Assembly (NCBI GenBank): GCA_023410905.1
Contig: JAEYPL010000196.1
Location: forward strand, 1-15,838
Source: Pseudomonadota bacterium
GTDB taxonomy: Bacteria; Pseudomonadota; Alphaproteobacteria; Rhizobiales; Hyphomicrobiaceae
Reading direction: 5' to 3'
DNA: 15,838 nt
Both the position numbers and the translations under genes were made by a program. Positions 1-7,590 of the stretch are shown here, in pieces. The notes beneath the pieces are model-generated. The model saw only the letters and a list, made by a program, of their open reading frames with translations. It was not told the DNA's origin and made no database searches. Positions within the stretch are counted from its first letter, which is position 1. Each line of letters starts with the position of its first letter.

Positions 1-517
1 GATCGGCATCGAAGATCAGATCGCGATCCGCCGGGCAATTCAGCCAGCCGTTGGCACCGATCTCCGCTTCGAGCTGGCCCGGCGCCCAACCCGAGTATCC
101 GAGCGCCAGCACCGAGCGGCGTGGCCCCTGTCCGGCCGCCATGGCCTTCAGGATCTCGATCGTCGCCGTCAGGCAGATGCCGTCACTGATGGCGAGTGTC
201 GCCTCATCGGCGAAGTAGTCGTTGGTGTGGAGCACGAAGCCGCGCTCGGTCGAGACCGGCCCACCGTTCAATACGCTCTGCTCGAGGAAGGCATCCGTAC
301 CGCTCTCCCCAAGCCCGAGCTGATCCACGAGATCGCCCAGCGAAACATCGGGCGAGCGTTGATTGACGATGAGCCCCATGGCCCCCTCAGCGGAGTGGGA
401 GCACATGTAGATAACCGACCGGCGAAAACGGCGGTCGCTCATCGTCGGCATAGCAACGAGAAGCTGGCCGCTGAGATAGCTCGGCCCCGAAGCGCGGCGT
501 TTGCGTGCCTGATCCAT
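1..517 (-). CDS. YqgE/AlgH family protein (UPF0301), 3' end cut by window
   Basis: Seen: reading leftwards from the ATG at 517, 172 codons stay open to the window edge. The N-terminal part reads YLSGQLLVAMPTMSDRRFRR (about residues 14-33), then an SVIYMCSHSAEGAMGLIVN stretch, then LNGGPVSTERGFVLH and LALGYSGWAPGQLEAEI. These are the conserved blocks of the YqgE/AlgH fold, whose members are usually about 185-200 aa, so perhaps 15-30 residues are missing. Known: a soluble cytoplasmic family. AlgH was first linked to alginate regulation in Pseudomonas, but the biochemical role is unsettled. Context: it is divergent from the DsbD-N-domain gene at 705 across about 190 bp, so both promoters should lie in 518-704. 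No strong ribosome binding site precedes the ATG, but the family alignment supports this start. The family call is secure; the function is not. Confidence 0.9.
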   Translation of the reverse strand, partial: MDQARKRRASGPSYLSGQLLVAMPTMSDRRFRRSVIYMCSHSAEGAMGLIVNQRSPDVSLGDLVDQLGLGESGTDAFLEQSVLNGGPVSTERGFVLHTNDYFADEATLAISDGICLTATIEILKAMAAGQGPRRSVLALGYSGWAPGQLEAEIGANGWLNCPADRDLIFDAD

Positions 518-704
518 GGCTTAACTCTAACGCTTGCAGCCGCTGGATGTGAAGCCGTTTTGCAGTATGGCGCCGCTCCGGCATTGCCCTTGCGTTGAAA
601 GTGACTTCCGATCCCCTATGCACCGAAACTTGATCCGCCGAGAGCGGAACGTCACTTCACTTTGCAGGGCGCACGGCTACGATCGCCGCCCGTGGAGGCC
701 CCCG

Positions 705-1574
705 GTGAAAACCAATCTGCACCGTAATCTGTCGATCCCCGTAATGGGGCTGCTGCTGTCGGCGCTGCTTCAGAGTGCCGCCGCCGAGACGGCGGCCCTT
801 GCTTCGCCTTGGGCCACCGAGCCGCACGCCCGTGCGCGCCTCATTGCTGGCGGACGTGCGCCTGATGCTCCCGCGGGCACACTCGCGGCCGGCATCGAGA
901 TCGAGCTTGCGAATGGCTGGAAGACGTACTGGCGCAATCCGGGTTCGTCGGGCGTACCGCCGCAGTTGGAATGGTCGGACGCCACCAATATTGCGTCCGT
1001 CGAGATGCGCTATCCAGCACCCGGCCGTCAGAGTGACCGTGCCGGCGACACGATCGGCTACAAGCGGCATCTCATGCTGCCGCTCGTCGTGCGGCCGGCC
1101 GAGCCGGGACGCGACATCAAGCTCACGGTTCTGCTCGAGTACGGCGTCTGCAAGGACATATGCATCCCGGTACAGGCACATCTCGATTTGCTCATACCGG
1201 CAAACGCTGAGAAGCACCCCATGGCGAGCGACCTCGCCGACGCGTTCGATCGCGTACCTCGCCCGCTCGGCGCGCGGCGTCCCGCCGATCCCAATCTCAG
1301 CAAGGCCGTGGTGACCCTCAGCGGCGAGAAACCGTCCATCCGTCTGGATGCCGTCTTCCCTGGCGGAGCCGAGGGCGGGGATGTTTTCGTTGAGGCGCCG
1401 GACGGCCTCTGGATCCCCATGGCCATGCGCGATGGTCCGACTGAGAGGGATCGTGCAAGCTTCGTCGTCGATCTGACGGAGGGGGCCGAAATCGCCGATC
1501 TCAAGGGCAAGACCATCCGCATTACTCTGGTTTCGCCGCGGGGCCAGTCGGAGACCACACTCAAGCTCGAATGA
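705..1574 (+). CDS. Secreted DsbD N-terminal (alpha) domain protein, stand-alone
   Basis: Seen: I chose the GTG at 705 because GGAGG at 694-698 sits six bases upstream and a signal peptide follows directly (basic KTNLHRN, hydrophobic core about residues 10-22, AAA-type cleavage near 27). The longer frame from 534 would bury this leader. The 289-aa product carries GWKTYWRNPGSSGVPPQLEW at residues 71-90 and the paired cysteines C149 and C153 in GVCKDICIP, the signature of the DsbD N-terminal domain. Known: in full-length DsbD this periplasmic immunoglobulin-like domain takes electrons from the transmembrane domain and reduces DsbC, CcmG and similar partners. Odd: there is no transmembrane or C-terminal thioredoxin domain, so the electron donor must be encoded elsewhere (a CcdA/ScsB-type protein is possible, by inference). 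The gene is divergent from yqgE/algH. A hairpin follows at 1600-1622. Confidence 0.85.
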   Translation: MKTNLHRNLSIPVMGLLLSALLQSAAAETAALASPWATEPHARARLIAGGRAPDAPAGTLAAGIEIELANGWKTYWRNPGSSGVPPQLEWSDATNIASVEMRYPAPGRQSDRAGDTIGYKRHLMLPLVVRPAEPGRDIKLTVLLEYGVCKDICIPVQAHLDLLIPANAEKHPMASDLADAFDRVPRPLGARRPADPNLSKAVVTLSGEKPSIRLDAVFPGGAEGGDVFVEAPDGLWIPMAMRDGPTERDRASFVVDLTEGAEIADLKGKTIRITLVSPRGQSETTLKLE

Positions 1575-1599
1575 CGCATCTTTTCTGGGTGCGGGCCCG

Positions 1600-1622
1600 C
1601 TTGCGCTCCGGGGGGACGCAAG
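1600..1622 (+). terminator. Candidate hairpin terminator after the DsbD-N-domain gene
   Basis: CTTGCG at 1600-1605 pairs with CGCAAG at 1617-1622. The inner CTCC and GGGG can extend the stem with one bulged A. It lies 26 bases after the stop codon and upstream of the tRNA. There is no T-tract after it, so this is a weak terminator call. Confidence 0.3.
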
Positions 1623-1678
1623 ATATGGTCCGCGCGCCGTCGAACCGGGGCCTCAGCGAGGCGCAGGTACGCGGCTCC

Positions 1679-1768
1679 GGAGAGGTGGCAGAGTGGTCGA
1701 TCGCGCCGCACTCGAAATGCGGAGTACGGGCAACCGTACCGGGGGTTCGAATCCCTCCCTCTCCGCCA
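1679..1768 (+). tRNA. tRNA-Ser (anticodon CGA)
   Basis: Seen: a complete 90-base class II tRNA. The acceptor stem GGAGAGG (1679-1685) pairs fully with CCTCTCC (1758-1764), followed by discriminator G1765 and an encoded CCA at 1766-1768. The anticodon arm is CCGCA, loop CTCGAAA, TGCGG, giving anticodon CGA (codon UCG). A long variable arm built on GTACGG/CCGTAC follows, as expected for serine, then a T-arm with the GGTTCGAATCC core. Protein-like reading frames crossing this gene on both strands are artefacts. No duplicated 3' end of the tRNA is visible elsewhere in the window, so there is no sign here of an integrated element using it as an attachment site. Confidence 0.97.
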
Positions 1769-1881
1769 AGCCGCTCCCAAAAGCGCCAATAAATTCAGGG
1801 TCATAAGACGCAGAGTGGGAACGACGGGCACCTGCATCTGGCGCCCCCCCAAAGACGATGCGCCGGAAGCGGTGACGATCA

Positions 1882-1901
1882 CCCGTCGCCCCCACGACGG
1901 G
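1882..1901 (-). terminator. Candidate hairpin downstream of the amidohydrolase gene
   Basis: CCCGTCG (1882-1888) and CGACGGG (1895-1901) form a perfect 7-bp stem with a six-base loop. It lies about 60 bases past the stop codon of the minus-strand amidohydrolase, between that gene and the tRNA. No T-run follows on the minus strand. A role as terminator is inferred from position only. Confidence 0.3.
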
Positions 1902-1958
1902 CGGTACACAGACACGGTAGACCAGGGGCGGTCTAGCCGGCACCCTGCCCCCCTCGAA

Positions 1959-3242
1959 TCAACGCACGGCGAATGGCGACTGGTACGGCCGGCCATATGC
2001 GACACCTGCGACGATCGCGCCGGCGGGCTTGATATGGATCTTGCCTTCGCGCTTGTTGTTGCGCGTGTCGACAAAGCTCACGGGCCCCTCGACGACCTCG
2101 AGCAGAGACACATCGCCGGGCGCCCCCACCTGCAGCGTGCCTGCCTTCGGTAACTTGCCGATGACCTTGGCCGGCGTCGCCGTTGCCATGGTGACGACCT
2201 GCTCCAGGGTGTAGCCGAGATTCATGAACTTGCTCATGACCCATGTGAGATAGGGCCTGCCCGGCGTGTTGCCGCTGAACACATGGATATCGGACGAGAT
2301 GACGTCTGGCCCGGCACCGCCCGCGATCGCGGCTTCCGCGATCGTGTAGTCGAACGAACCGCCGCCGTGCCCGACGTCGAACACCACCCCGCGCTTCTTG
2401 GCTTCGGCCGCCGCTGGCAGCAGCTTGCCGTCCTGGACGATGTTGGTGAACTGGTTGGCGATGTTCGGCGCACCGCTATAAGCGTGCGTCAGCACGTCTC
2501 CTCCTCGTAGCAAATCGAGGATCTCGGACATGAGAGCGGGCGTCTCGACGCCGCCAATGTGGCACATCACCTTGCCGCCGGTTCCCGCGCGCTCGCACGC
2601 CAGTATCGCTCTCTTCAGAGGCTCGAGGCCGTGCTTGGCGATGACGTTCTCGCTCATGCGCACCTTGGCACCGAGAACGATGTCGGCGTTCTCGGCGATT
2701 GCTCGCGCGGCCGCATCCACCTGCGCAAAATCGATGTTGTAAAGCTCCGGTACTGGAAAGCCGGTAAGACCGTGGTTCGCAATATGTACGAAGGCATAAA
2801 GGCGCGCCCGGGTGGCCGGAACAATGAAGCGCCTGAAGGCCGCAATATTGTTTGCGCCCGCGTCGCCCGCTGAAACCAGCGTCGTCGTCGCCTGCTCTGC
2901 GACAAGCTCGTCAGCGGGTATACCGATGGCCGAGCCATACGGAAAGACGTGCGCGTGGAGATCGATCAAGCCCGGCACCGCGAGTTTGCCGGTCGCGGTA
3001 AGCGTGCGGTTCGAGCGCGCGGCGGGAATGTCCTCTTCGAGCGCTTCGATCAGACCGTACCGAATGCCGATGTCGCGCTTTCCACGAAGCCCCTGGCTCG
3101 GATCGAGTACATCCGCGCCTTTGATGAGCAGATCGAACTTGTCGTTGGGGCCCATGGCCGCGCCCACCAGGCCAGAACCTGCAGACAGCGTCGCAACCGC
3201 GCTCGCGCCCAATAGCGCAGCGCGCCGTGAAATCTTTTCCAT
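1959..3242 (-). CDS. Amidohydrolase-superfamily metallohydrolase (COG3964-like) with twin-arginine-type leader
   Basis: Seen: 427 aa from the ATG at 3242, with AGGGAG eight bases upstream. The N-terminus has SRRAALLGA (residues 5-13), then a hydrophobic stretch to about 29, resembling a Tat signal. Then come a beta-strand domain (DLLIKGADVLDPSQG, 37-51) and the metal motif HAH (H96, H98 in PGLIDLHAHVFPYG). Further candidate metal ligands are K193 in GAKVRMSENV (the carboxylated-lysine position), H228 in CHIGG, H253 in THAYSG and D318 in SSDIH. Known: this is the binuclear amidohydrolase/dihydroorotase-like branch often called amidohydrolase/deacetylase family; members are frequently misnamed dihydroorotase. 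At least one Agrobacterium homologue was reported to hydrolyse an acetylated alpha-hydroxy acid. Inferred: a periplasmic hydrolase of unknown substrate. It is monocistronic, with about 300 bp upstream before the divergent ABM gene. Confidence 0.85.
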   Translation of the reverse strand: MEKISRRAALLGASAVATLSAGSGLVGAAMGPNDKFDLLIKGADVLDPSQGLRGKRDIGIRYGLIEALEEDIPAARSNRTLTATGKLAVPGLIDLHAHVFPYGSAIGIPADELVAEQATTTLVSAGDAGANNIAAFRRFIVPATRARLYAFVHIANHGLTGFPVPELYNIDFAQVDAAARAIAENADIVLGAKVRMSENVIAKHGLEPLKRAILACERAGTGGKVMCHIGGVETPALMSEILDLLRGGDVLTHAYSGAPNIANQFTNIVQDGKLLPAAAEAKKRGVVFDVGHGGGSFDYTIAEAAIAGGAGPDVISSDIHVFSGNTPGRPYLTWVMSKFMNLGYTLEQVVTMATATPAKVIGKLPKAGTLQVGAPGDVSLLEVVEGPVSFVDTRNNKREGKIHIKPAGAIVAGVAYGRPYQSPFAVR

Positions 3243-3542
3243 GGCGTCAACTCCCTGATAGCCGTTGGTTCAATCCAACTTGGCGACAGTCATGCTGCGC
3301 CCCAATCGCACCAACAACAAGGCTGCCTGCGCAGGGCCAACGCCCGAGAAACCCTCATCTCGATCAAAGATCGGTGATGCGACATTCAGATATCCCGGCA
3401 TTTTTCGTGCGAGATATTTTTGCATTCGCGGATGGGCAAAGCCTGGAAAATGGGCACGACACGCTTGGTCCGAGTATTGGCGCAATGTAACACTCGGGTT
3501 CGCCATGGAGGCGGCGTGCCTTCACGGTCGATGGGGGGCGCT
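3243..3542. other. Divergent intergenic region between the amidohydrolase and ABM genes
   Basis: About 300 bases hold no credible gene; the short frames here have no family resemblance. The right half (about 3385-3430) is AT-richer than its surroundings, with two GATAT tracts and a T-run, and is the likeliest promoter zone for the plus-strand ABM gene. The minus-strand amidohydrolase ribosome binding site lies at 3251-3256. I see no clear -35/-10 pair, operator or riboswitch. Confidence 0.4.
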
Positions 3543-3857
3543 ATGGCAATCGGCTTCTACCGAAAGGTGCACGTGCAGGAAGGTCGCAGCGATCGATTCG
3601 AGGCGCTTCTGCAAAGCTACATCGCGGCAGTTCTCGACGAGGAGCCTGGGTGCACTTTCCTCACTTACCTGCGCTCGCCGACGGATCCACTCCTCTTCAC
3701 TCTTCACGAAGAATATGCCGACGAGCAAGCGCTCGACCAGCATAGAAGTGGCGACCTGGAGAAGCTGTGGTTGCCCGTGCTCATGAGGCATGTGAGCACA
3801 GTTACCGTATCCCGCTTTGCCGTCGCGGATGAAGACGAGGTTATGGCGCCCAGCTAG
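3543..3857 (+). CDS. Antibiotic biosynthesis monooxygenase (ABM)-fold protein, putative quinol monooxygenase
   Basis: Seen: 104 aa from the ATG at 3543, with a run of six Gs at 3533-3538 as ribosome binding site. An in-frame ATG at 3531 overlaps that site and is less likely; the frame upstream to 3420 lacks family character. The sequence GFYRKVHVQEGRSDRFEALL, then EEPGCTFLTYLRS, then LFTLHEEYADEQALDQHR follows the ABM pattern of a first strand, a helix, an EPGC turn, a strand and a helix with conserved Asp/His. Known: these small dimeric ferredoxin-like proteins act as cofactor-free monooxygenases (YgiN, ActVA-Orf6) or unknown catabolic partners. The gene stands alone and converges on the ligase gene, leaving only 20 bases between stops. 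The fold call is fairly safe; the substrate is unknown. Confidence 0.75.
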   Translation: MAIGFYRKVHVQEGRSDRFEALLQSYIAAVLDEEPGCTFLTYLRSPTDPLLFTLHEEYADEQALDQHRSGDLEKLWLPVLMRHVSTVTVSRFAVADEDEVMAPS

Positions 3858-3877
3858 CGCGTTCGCGCGATTGTCCG

Positions 3878-4894
3878 TCAGCGCAATGCACGACTTCTCG
3901 ACGCTGCGCGTTCCGAGTTCGCAGTCTTATCCTCTCTGAGCCCCTTGAATGCCGCGTGTCGCAGAAGGCCGTCACCGGTCAGCGCGCGATATTCGATGTC
4001 CGCGACAAGCTCTGGCCTGATCCAGACCACACCGCGGCGCTGCAACGGATCGAGCGTGTCAGCGAAAGGCGAGGTCGCTCTGCGCCGCGACTGAGCCGTC
4101 TGCCAAAGCTCCGCCGCGACGGCGCGACTGAATCCAGTACCGACACGCCCCATGTATTGCAGCTTGCCGCGCTGATACCTGCCGAGCACGAGCGCGCCGA
4201 TTGCCTTCTTCTGAGCCGTCGAATCCACGTATCCGCCGATGATGAACTCATCGGTCAGGTGACACGTGATCTTGATCCAGTCGCCGGTCCGCCCTGATCG
4301 ATATGGACTGTCCGCACGCTTGGCAATGATCCCCTCGAGGCCGAGATTGCAGGCTTCATCGAGCATCTGCCGCCCCGCCCCCGTGAGGTGCTCGCTCAAT
4401 CGCAACGGCCCTGTCTTTCGCCCTTTGAGAACTCCCGCCAGCACGCGCTTGCGCTCGACGAGCCTGGCACCGCGCAGATCCATCCCGTTGAGATAGAGGA
4501 GATCAAAAGCGTAGAAGACCATGCGAGCACGATTTCCCGCTTTGAGATCCGCCACCAGCTCGGAGAAGCTGGTCGTTCCATCCTCGCGCTCGACCACGAC
4601 CTCGCCATCGAGGAGCGCCGTCTCCACATTCAGCGTCGCGAGCACTTTGGCGACCCGCGGAAAGCGCTTCGTCCAGTCCAGATTATTGCGGGTGAAGAGC
4701 GTGACCTCGCCTTTGTCGAGGCGTGCTTCGAGGCGATAGCCGTCGAACTTGATTTCATGAAGCCATTCATCCCCCTCAGGCACACTCTTTTGGCGCTCGG
4801 CAAGACAGGGCGGCACGAAATCAGGAAGCGGGCCGGCTTTGCTGCCGGGAACAGCCTTCTTGGAAACGCTGGACTTCTGCTGTGCACGTGCCAT
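3878..4894 (-). CDS. Stand-alone ATP-dependent DNA ligase (LigD ligase-domain type), NHEJ operon gene 3
   Basis: Seen: 338 aa. Nucleotidyltransferase motif I is EIKFDGYR with nucleophile K49 and R54. Motif III is YAFDLLYLNG (about 128-137), motif IV LEGIIAKR with E187, and motif V WIKIT with K208. An OB-fold domain (about 215-320) follows, ending in EYRALTGDGLLRHAAFKGLRED. It seals nicks or ends with ATP through a lysyl-AMP intermediate. In Pseudomonas and mycobacterial LigD this domain is fused to polymerase and phosphoesterase domains; here it is a separate protein. It begins nine bases after the stop of the PE-POL gene, and its ribosome binding site (TAGGA) overlaps that stop, implying translational coupling. 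The lysine-rich first 20 residues could be a flexible tail for Ku or partner contact (inference). It could be named LigC-like, but operon position ties it to LigD. Confidence 0.9.
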   Translation of the reverse strand: MARAQQKSSVSKKAVPGSKAGPLPDFVPPCLAERQKSVPEGDEWLHEIKFDGYRLEARLDKGEVTLFTRNNLDWTKRFPRVAKVLATLNVETALLDGEVVVEREDGTTSFSELVADLKAGNRARMVFYAFDLLYLNGMDLRGARLVERKRVLAGVLKGRKTGPLRLSEHLTGAGRQMLDEACNLGLEGIIAKRADSPYRSGRTGDWIKITCHLTDEFIIGGYVDSTAQKKAIGALVLGRYQRGKLQYMGRVGTGFSRAVAAELWQTAQSRRRATSPFADTLDPLQRRGVVWIRPELVADIEYRALTGDGLLRHAAFKGLREDKTANSERAASRSRALR

Positions 4895-4903
4895 CGCCGC
4901 GTC

Positions 4904-6538
4904 CTATGCGATCAACTTCCGGATGGCAGCCTTCAATGACCGCGCGCTCTTGCCATAGTCCTTCCATGCCGGAGAGCGCGCGAGGAGCTTCGTCGCCGTC
5001 CACACGTTGAAGCGTCGCGGATCGAGGCCGGCGCGGACCTGATCCCACGTGAGTGGCATGGATACGGTTGCACCAGGACGCGCGCGCGGCGACAGCGGCG
5101 CCACCGCCGTCGCCTTCGTGTCATTGCGCAGATAGTCGAGAAAGATGCGCCCCTTGCGCAGCGACTTCGTCATCTTGATGAGATAGCGCTCGGGTTGGTC
5201 TTCAGCCATGCCAGCGCAGAGCGTTTGCGCGAACATCTTGGCTTCATCCCAGCCAATGCCATCGCGCGCCGTGACGCGGAGCGGTGTCACGACATGAAGT
5301 CCCTTGCCACCTGTCGTCTTGCAGAATGGTATGAGACCGACGGCCTCGACGCGCGTCTTGAGCTCACCCGCAGCAGCAACCACGTCATCGAAGGGTACGT
5401 CTGGTCCCGGATCAAGATCGAAGACGAGGCGGCCGGGCACGTCCGGCTTGTCCGGCGCGTTGTTCCACGGATGAAACTCGAGCGTACCCATCTGCCCCAT
5501 GGCGACCAACCCCTCGGCGGTGTCGATCTGCACATAAGGCTCGCGATCGCCGGCAATCTTGATCTCGGTGATCTCGTCGAGACCGAGCTTGGCATGACGT
5601 TGAAAGAATGTCTGGCCGTCGATGCCATCCGGCGCGCGGAGCAGCGAGCACGGGCGGCCCTGGATATGAGGGAGCATCCAGGAGCTCACGTCGGCAAGGT
5701 AGTGCGCGAGATCGAGCTTGGTGACGGCCCGCGTGTCACCGTCGGCAGGCCAGAGCACCTTCTCCGGCTTGGAGATCGCAATGCCGAGTACACCGTCAGC
5801 GCTTTTGGCGGACGATGAGCGCTTAGCACTGCTGCGTGCGCGCGCCGACGCACGGCGCACCGGAGTCGCAGGTTTGTCGGCAGTGCTCCAAACGGCATCA
5901 GGCTTGAATGCACGCCCGCGCCCGCTCATGAACGCGCTCGGCCTCTTGCCCTTTCCAGCGGCGATCTGCGCCATCGTGCGTCCGGAGGCTACAGAGCGAT
6001 CCTTCTTCAGCACATCGCCCTGTGTATTCGTGCGCGCCCACTTGTCACGATGTTTGATGAGCAGCCAGTTCGTACGCTTGCCACCATAGCGATCGCCCGC
6101 CATGCGCACCAGCACCCAGCTTCCCTTGAGCTTCTCGCCCGCAACCACGAACTTCAAATCGCCATCGCGAAGCATGGCATCGACGGATTTATCGCCTTCC
6201 GGCATCCAAAAACCCCGGTCCCAGAGCATGACCGTGCCGCCACCGTATTCCTTTTCGGGGATCGTTCCTTCGAAATCACCATAGTCGAGCGGATGATCCT
6301 CCACCTCGACGGCGAGGCGCTTGTCACTCGGATCGAGTGACGGTCCGCGCGTCACGGCCCAGGATTTGAACACACCGTCGACTTCGAGGCGAAGGTCGTA
6401 ATGCAGGCGCGTCGCGTCGTGCTTCTGGATCACGAAGCGCGGGTACTCGCCCGGCTTGATCGCGCGTGCGCCACTCGGCTCGGCCGTCTTCGTGAAGTCT
6501 CGGCGCGCGCGGTACTCGGAGAGTTTCTTGCCCGCCAT
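4904..6538 (-). CDS. ligD: LigD without ligase domain: 3'-phosphoesterase + polymerase/primase, NHEJ operon gene 2
   Basis: Seen: 544 aa from the ATG at 6538; a GTG at 6544 would add two residues. The phosphoesterase domain (about 25-165) has HDATRLHYDLRL with H40, H46, D48 and R50, then EDHPLDYGDFEGTIPEKEYG with H82 and Y86, matching the known metal and phosphate ligands of LigD PE. A Ser/Arg/Lys-rich linker (about 220-250) follows. The AEP-type polymerase domain (about 250-540) has LLRAPDGIDGQTFFQRH, the metal pair D374/D376 in FDLDPGPD, KTTGGKGLHV, and D468 in FLDYLRND. Known: PE trims 3' ends to 3'-OH and POL adds nucleotides or ribonucleotides at breaks. Pseudomonas order is PE-LIG-POL; here the ligase domain is absent from the middle and encoded by the next gene. 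It starts 13 bases after the Ku stop. Confidence 0.93.
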   Translation of the reverse strand: MAGKKLSEYRARRDFTKTAEPSGARAIKPGEYPRFVIQKHDATRLHYDLRLEVDGVFKSWAVTRGPSLDPSDKRLAVEVEDHPLDYGDFEGTIPEKEYGGGTVMLWDRGFWMPEGDKSVDAMLRDGDLKFVVAGEKLKGSWVLVRMAGDRYGGKRTNWLLIKHRDKWARTNTQGDVLKKDRSVASGRTMAQIAAGKGKRPSAFMSGRGRAFKPDAVWSTADKPATPVRRASARARSSAKRSSSAKSADGVLGIAISKPEKVLWPADGDTRAVTKLDLAHYLADVSSWMLPHIQGRPCSLLRAPDGIDGQTFFQRHAKLGLDEITEIKIAGDREPYVQIDTAEGLVAMGQMGTLEFHPWNNAPDKPDVPGRLVFDLDPGPDVPFDDVVAAAGELKTRVEAVGLIPFCKTTGGKGLHVVTPLRVTARDGIGWDEAKMFAQTLCAGMAEDQPERYLIKMTKSLRKGRIFLDYLRNDTKATAVAPLSPRARPGATVSMPLTWDQVRAGLDPRRFNVWTATKLLARSPAWKDYGKSARSLKAAIRKLIA

Positions 6539-6551
6539 CGTCACCTATCCG

Positions 6552-7409
6552 CTAGCCGGCGCGCCGACCGGATGGCTTTGGTTTTGCGCGCCGCTTTGGC
6601 GCGGCCTTTGCAGCCGGCTTCTTGCCGCCGCCGACACTGCGGCGGAGCGCCTCCATGAGGTCGACCACGTTCGCACCTTTGGGGCGCTCGTCTTCGGCGT
6701 GCGCAACGATCCGCCGCCCCTTCAGCTTGTCCTTGATGAGCGCTTTAAGCGCCGTCGCGTAGTGATCCTCGAACTTCGCGGCATCGAATGCGGAAGTCTT
6801 GCGGCCGATGAGCTCGGCAGCGAGATCCACCATTTCCTTGTCCGGTTTGCTCTTCGGAATTTCGTCGAAGTAGTCGCCCGCATCGCGCAGCTCGTCGCCA
6901 TAGCGCAGCATGACCATGACGAGGCCATCATCGAGCGGTGCGATCGCGACCAGCCACTCGCGCCCGCCGATCGTAACCTGAGCAAGCCCCGCCTTGCCCG
7001 TCTTGCGCATGGCCTCGCGAATGACCGCATAGCCTTCGCTCGCAACTTCATCCGCCGGCACGATGTAGTAGGGCCGCTCGAAGTAGCGCCAGTCGATCTC
7101 CGCGACATCAACGAACTGAGCGATGTCGATCGTCTTCTTGCTCTCGAGCTTGACGGCATCGACCTCCTCTGGCTCGAGCGTTACATACGTGTCGGTATCG
7201 ACCTCGTAGCCTTTGACGATGTCTTTGTTGTCGATCTTGCCGATACCGGGCACAACCTTCTCGTAGTTGATGCGCCGCCCGGACGGCTTGTGGATCTGCC
7301 GGAACGAAATCTCGGATTTCGACTCCACGGCGTTGTAGATCTCGACCGGAATCGAAACGAGAGAGAGGCGGAGAAAGCCTTTCCAATAGGCACGAGCTTG
7401 CTTTGGCAT
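6552..7409 (-). CDS. ku: Bacterial Ku, NHEJ end-binding protein, operon gene 1
   Basis: Seen: 285 aa from the ATG at 7409. The product starts MPKQARAYWKGFLRLSLVSI, the typical first strand of bacterial Ku; the frame open to 7499 adds 30 residues without family character. The core includes DNKDIVKGYEVDTDTYVTLEP (about 60-80), WRYFERPYYIVP, REAMRKTGKAGLA (131-143) and KEMVDLAAELIGRK (191-204). The last 25 residues are Lys/Arg/Pro/Ala-rich. Known: Ku homodimers ring double-strand ends and recruit LigD; basic C-terminal tails of bacterial Ku aid DNA binding and bridging. It heads the unit Ku, PE-POL LigD, ligase with gaps of 13 and 9 bases, a compact end-joining operon. Its promoter should lie in 7410-7554, where I see no confident -35/-10 pair. 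Confidence 0.95.
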   Translation of the reverse strand: MPKQARAYWKGFLRLSLVSIPVEIYNAVESKSEISFRQIHKPSGRRINYEKVVPGIGKIDNKDIVKGYEVDTDTYVTLEPEEVDAVKLESKKTIDIAQFVDVAEIDWRYFERPYYIVPADEVASEGYAVIREAMRKTGKAGLAQVTIGGREWLVAIAPLDDGLVMVMLRYGDELRDAGDYFDEIPKSKPDKEMVDLAAELIGRKTSAFDAAKFEDHYATALKALIKDKLKGRRIVAHAEDERPKGANVVDLMEALRRSVGGGKKPAAKAAPKRRAKPKPSGRRAG

Positions 7410-7554
7410 GACGCGGCACTCGCAGGCAGCAGGGGCGGATAAGCGGGGAACCTCAAGGCAAAACGATAGCATGCTCCAGATAGTTCCTGACACGGACAAA
7501 CAGCGCGGTGCCCTGGCCCGCCTGCCCTGTAGAACGGGAACGCGTCGAGAACAC

Positions 7555-7573
7555 GGAGGGCTACGCGCCCTCC
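7555..7573 (-). terminator. Probable terminator hairpin between the Mo-hydroxylase and Ku operons
   Basis: GGAGGGC (7555-7561) and GCCCTCC (7567-7573) make a perfect 7-bp GC stem with a five-base loop. It lies 17 bases past the stop codon of the molybdopterin subunit gene. On the minus strand GTGTTCTC follows, a modest T-bias but not a true T-tract. Position and stem support a terminator that insulates Ku from the upstream operon. Confidence 0.45.
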
Positions 7574-7590
7574 ATGCCTGTCGCCATTAG

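Noticed and set aside
1679..1768. tRNA-Ser as attachment site of a genomic island
   Set aside because: No duplicated tRNA 3' end, integrase or transposase is visible in the window.
1571..1943. Open frames on both strands across 1571-1943, with protein-like strings such as GEVAEWSIAPHSK and GFEPPVRL
   Set aside because: They are translations of the tRNA-Ser gene and its flanks; such strings are well-known annotation artefacts.
3858..3877. Small GCGCG/CGCGC stem between the convergent ABM and ligase genes as a bidirectional terminator
   Set aside because: Only five base pairs with a two-base loop and no T-tract on either side; too weak to call.
6456..7442. 328-codon plus-strand frame opposite Ku
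   Set aside because: Antisense shadow of a clearly recognised Ku gene.
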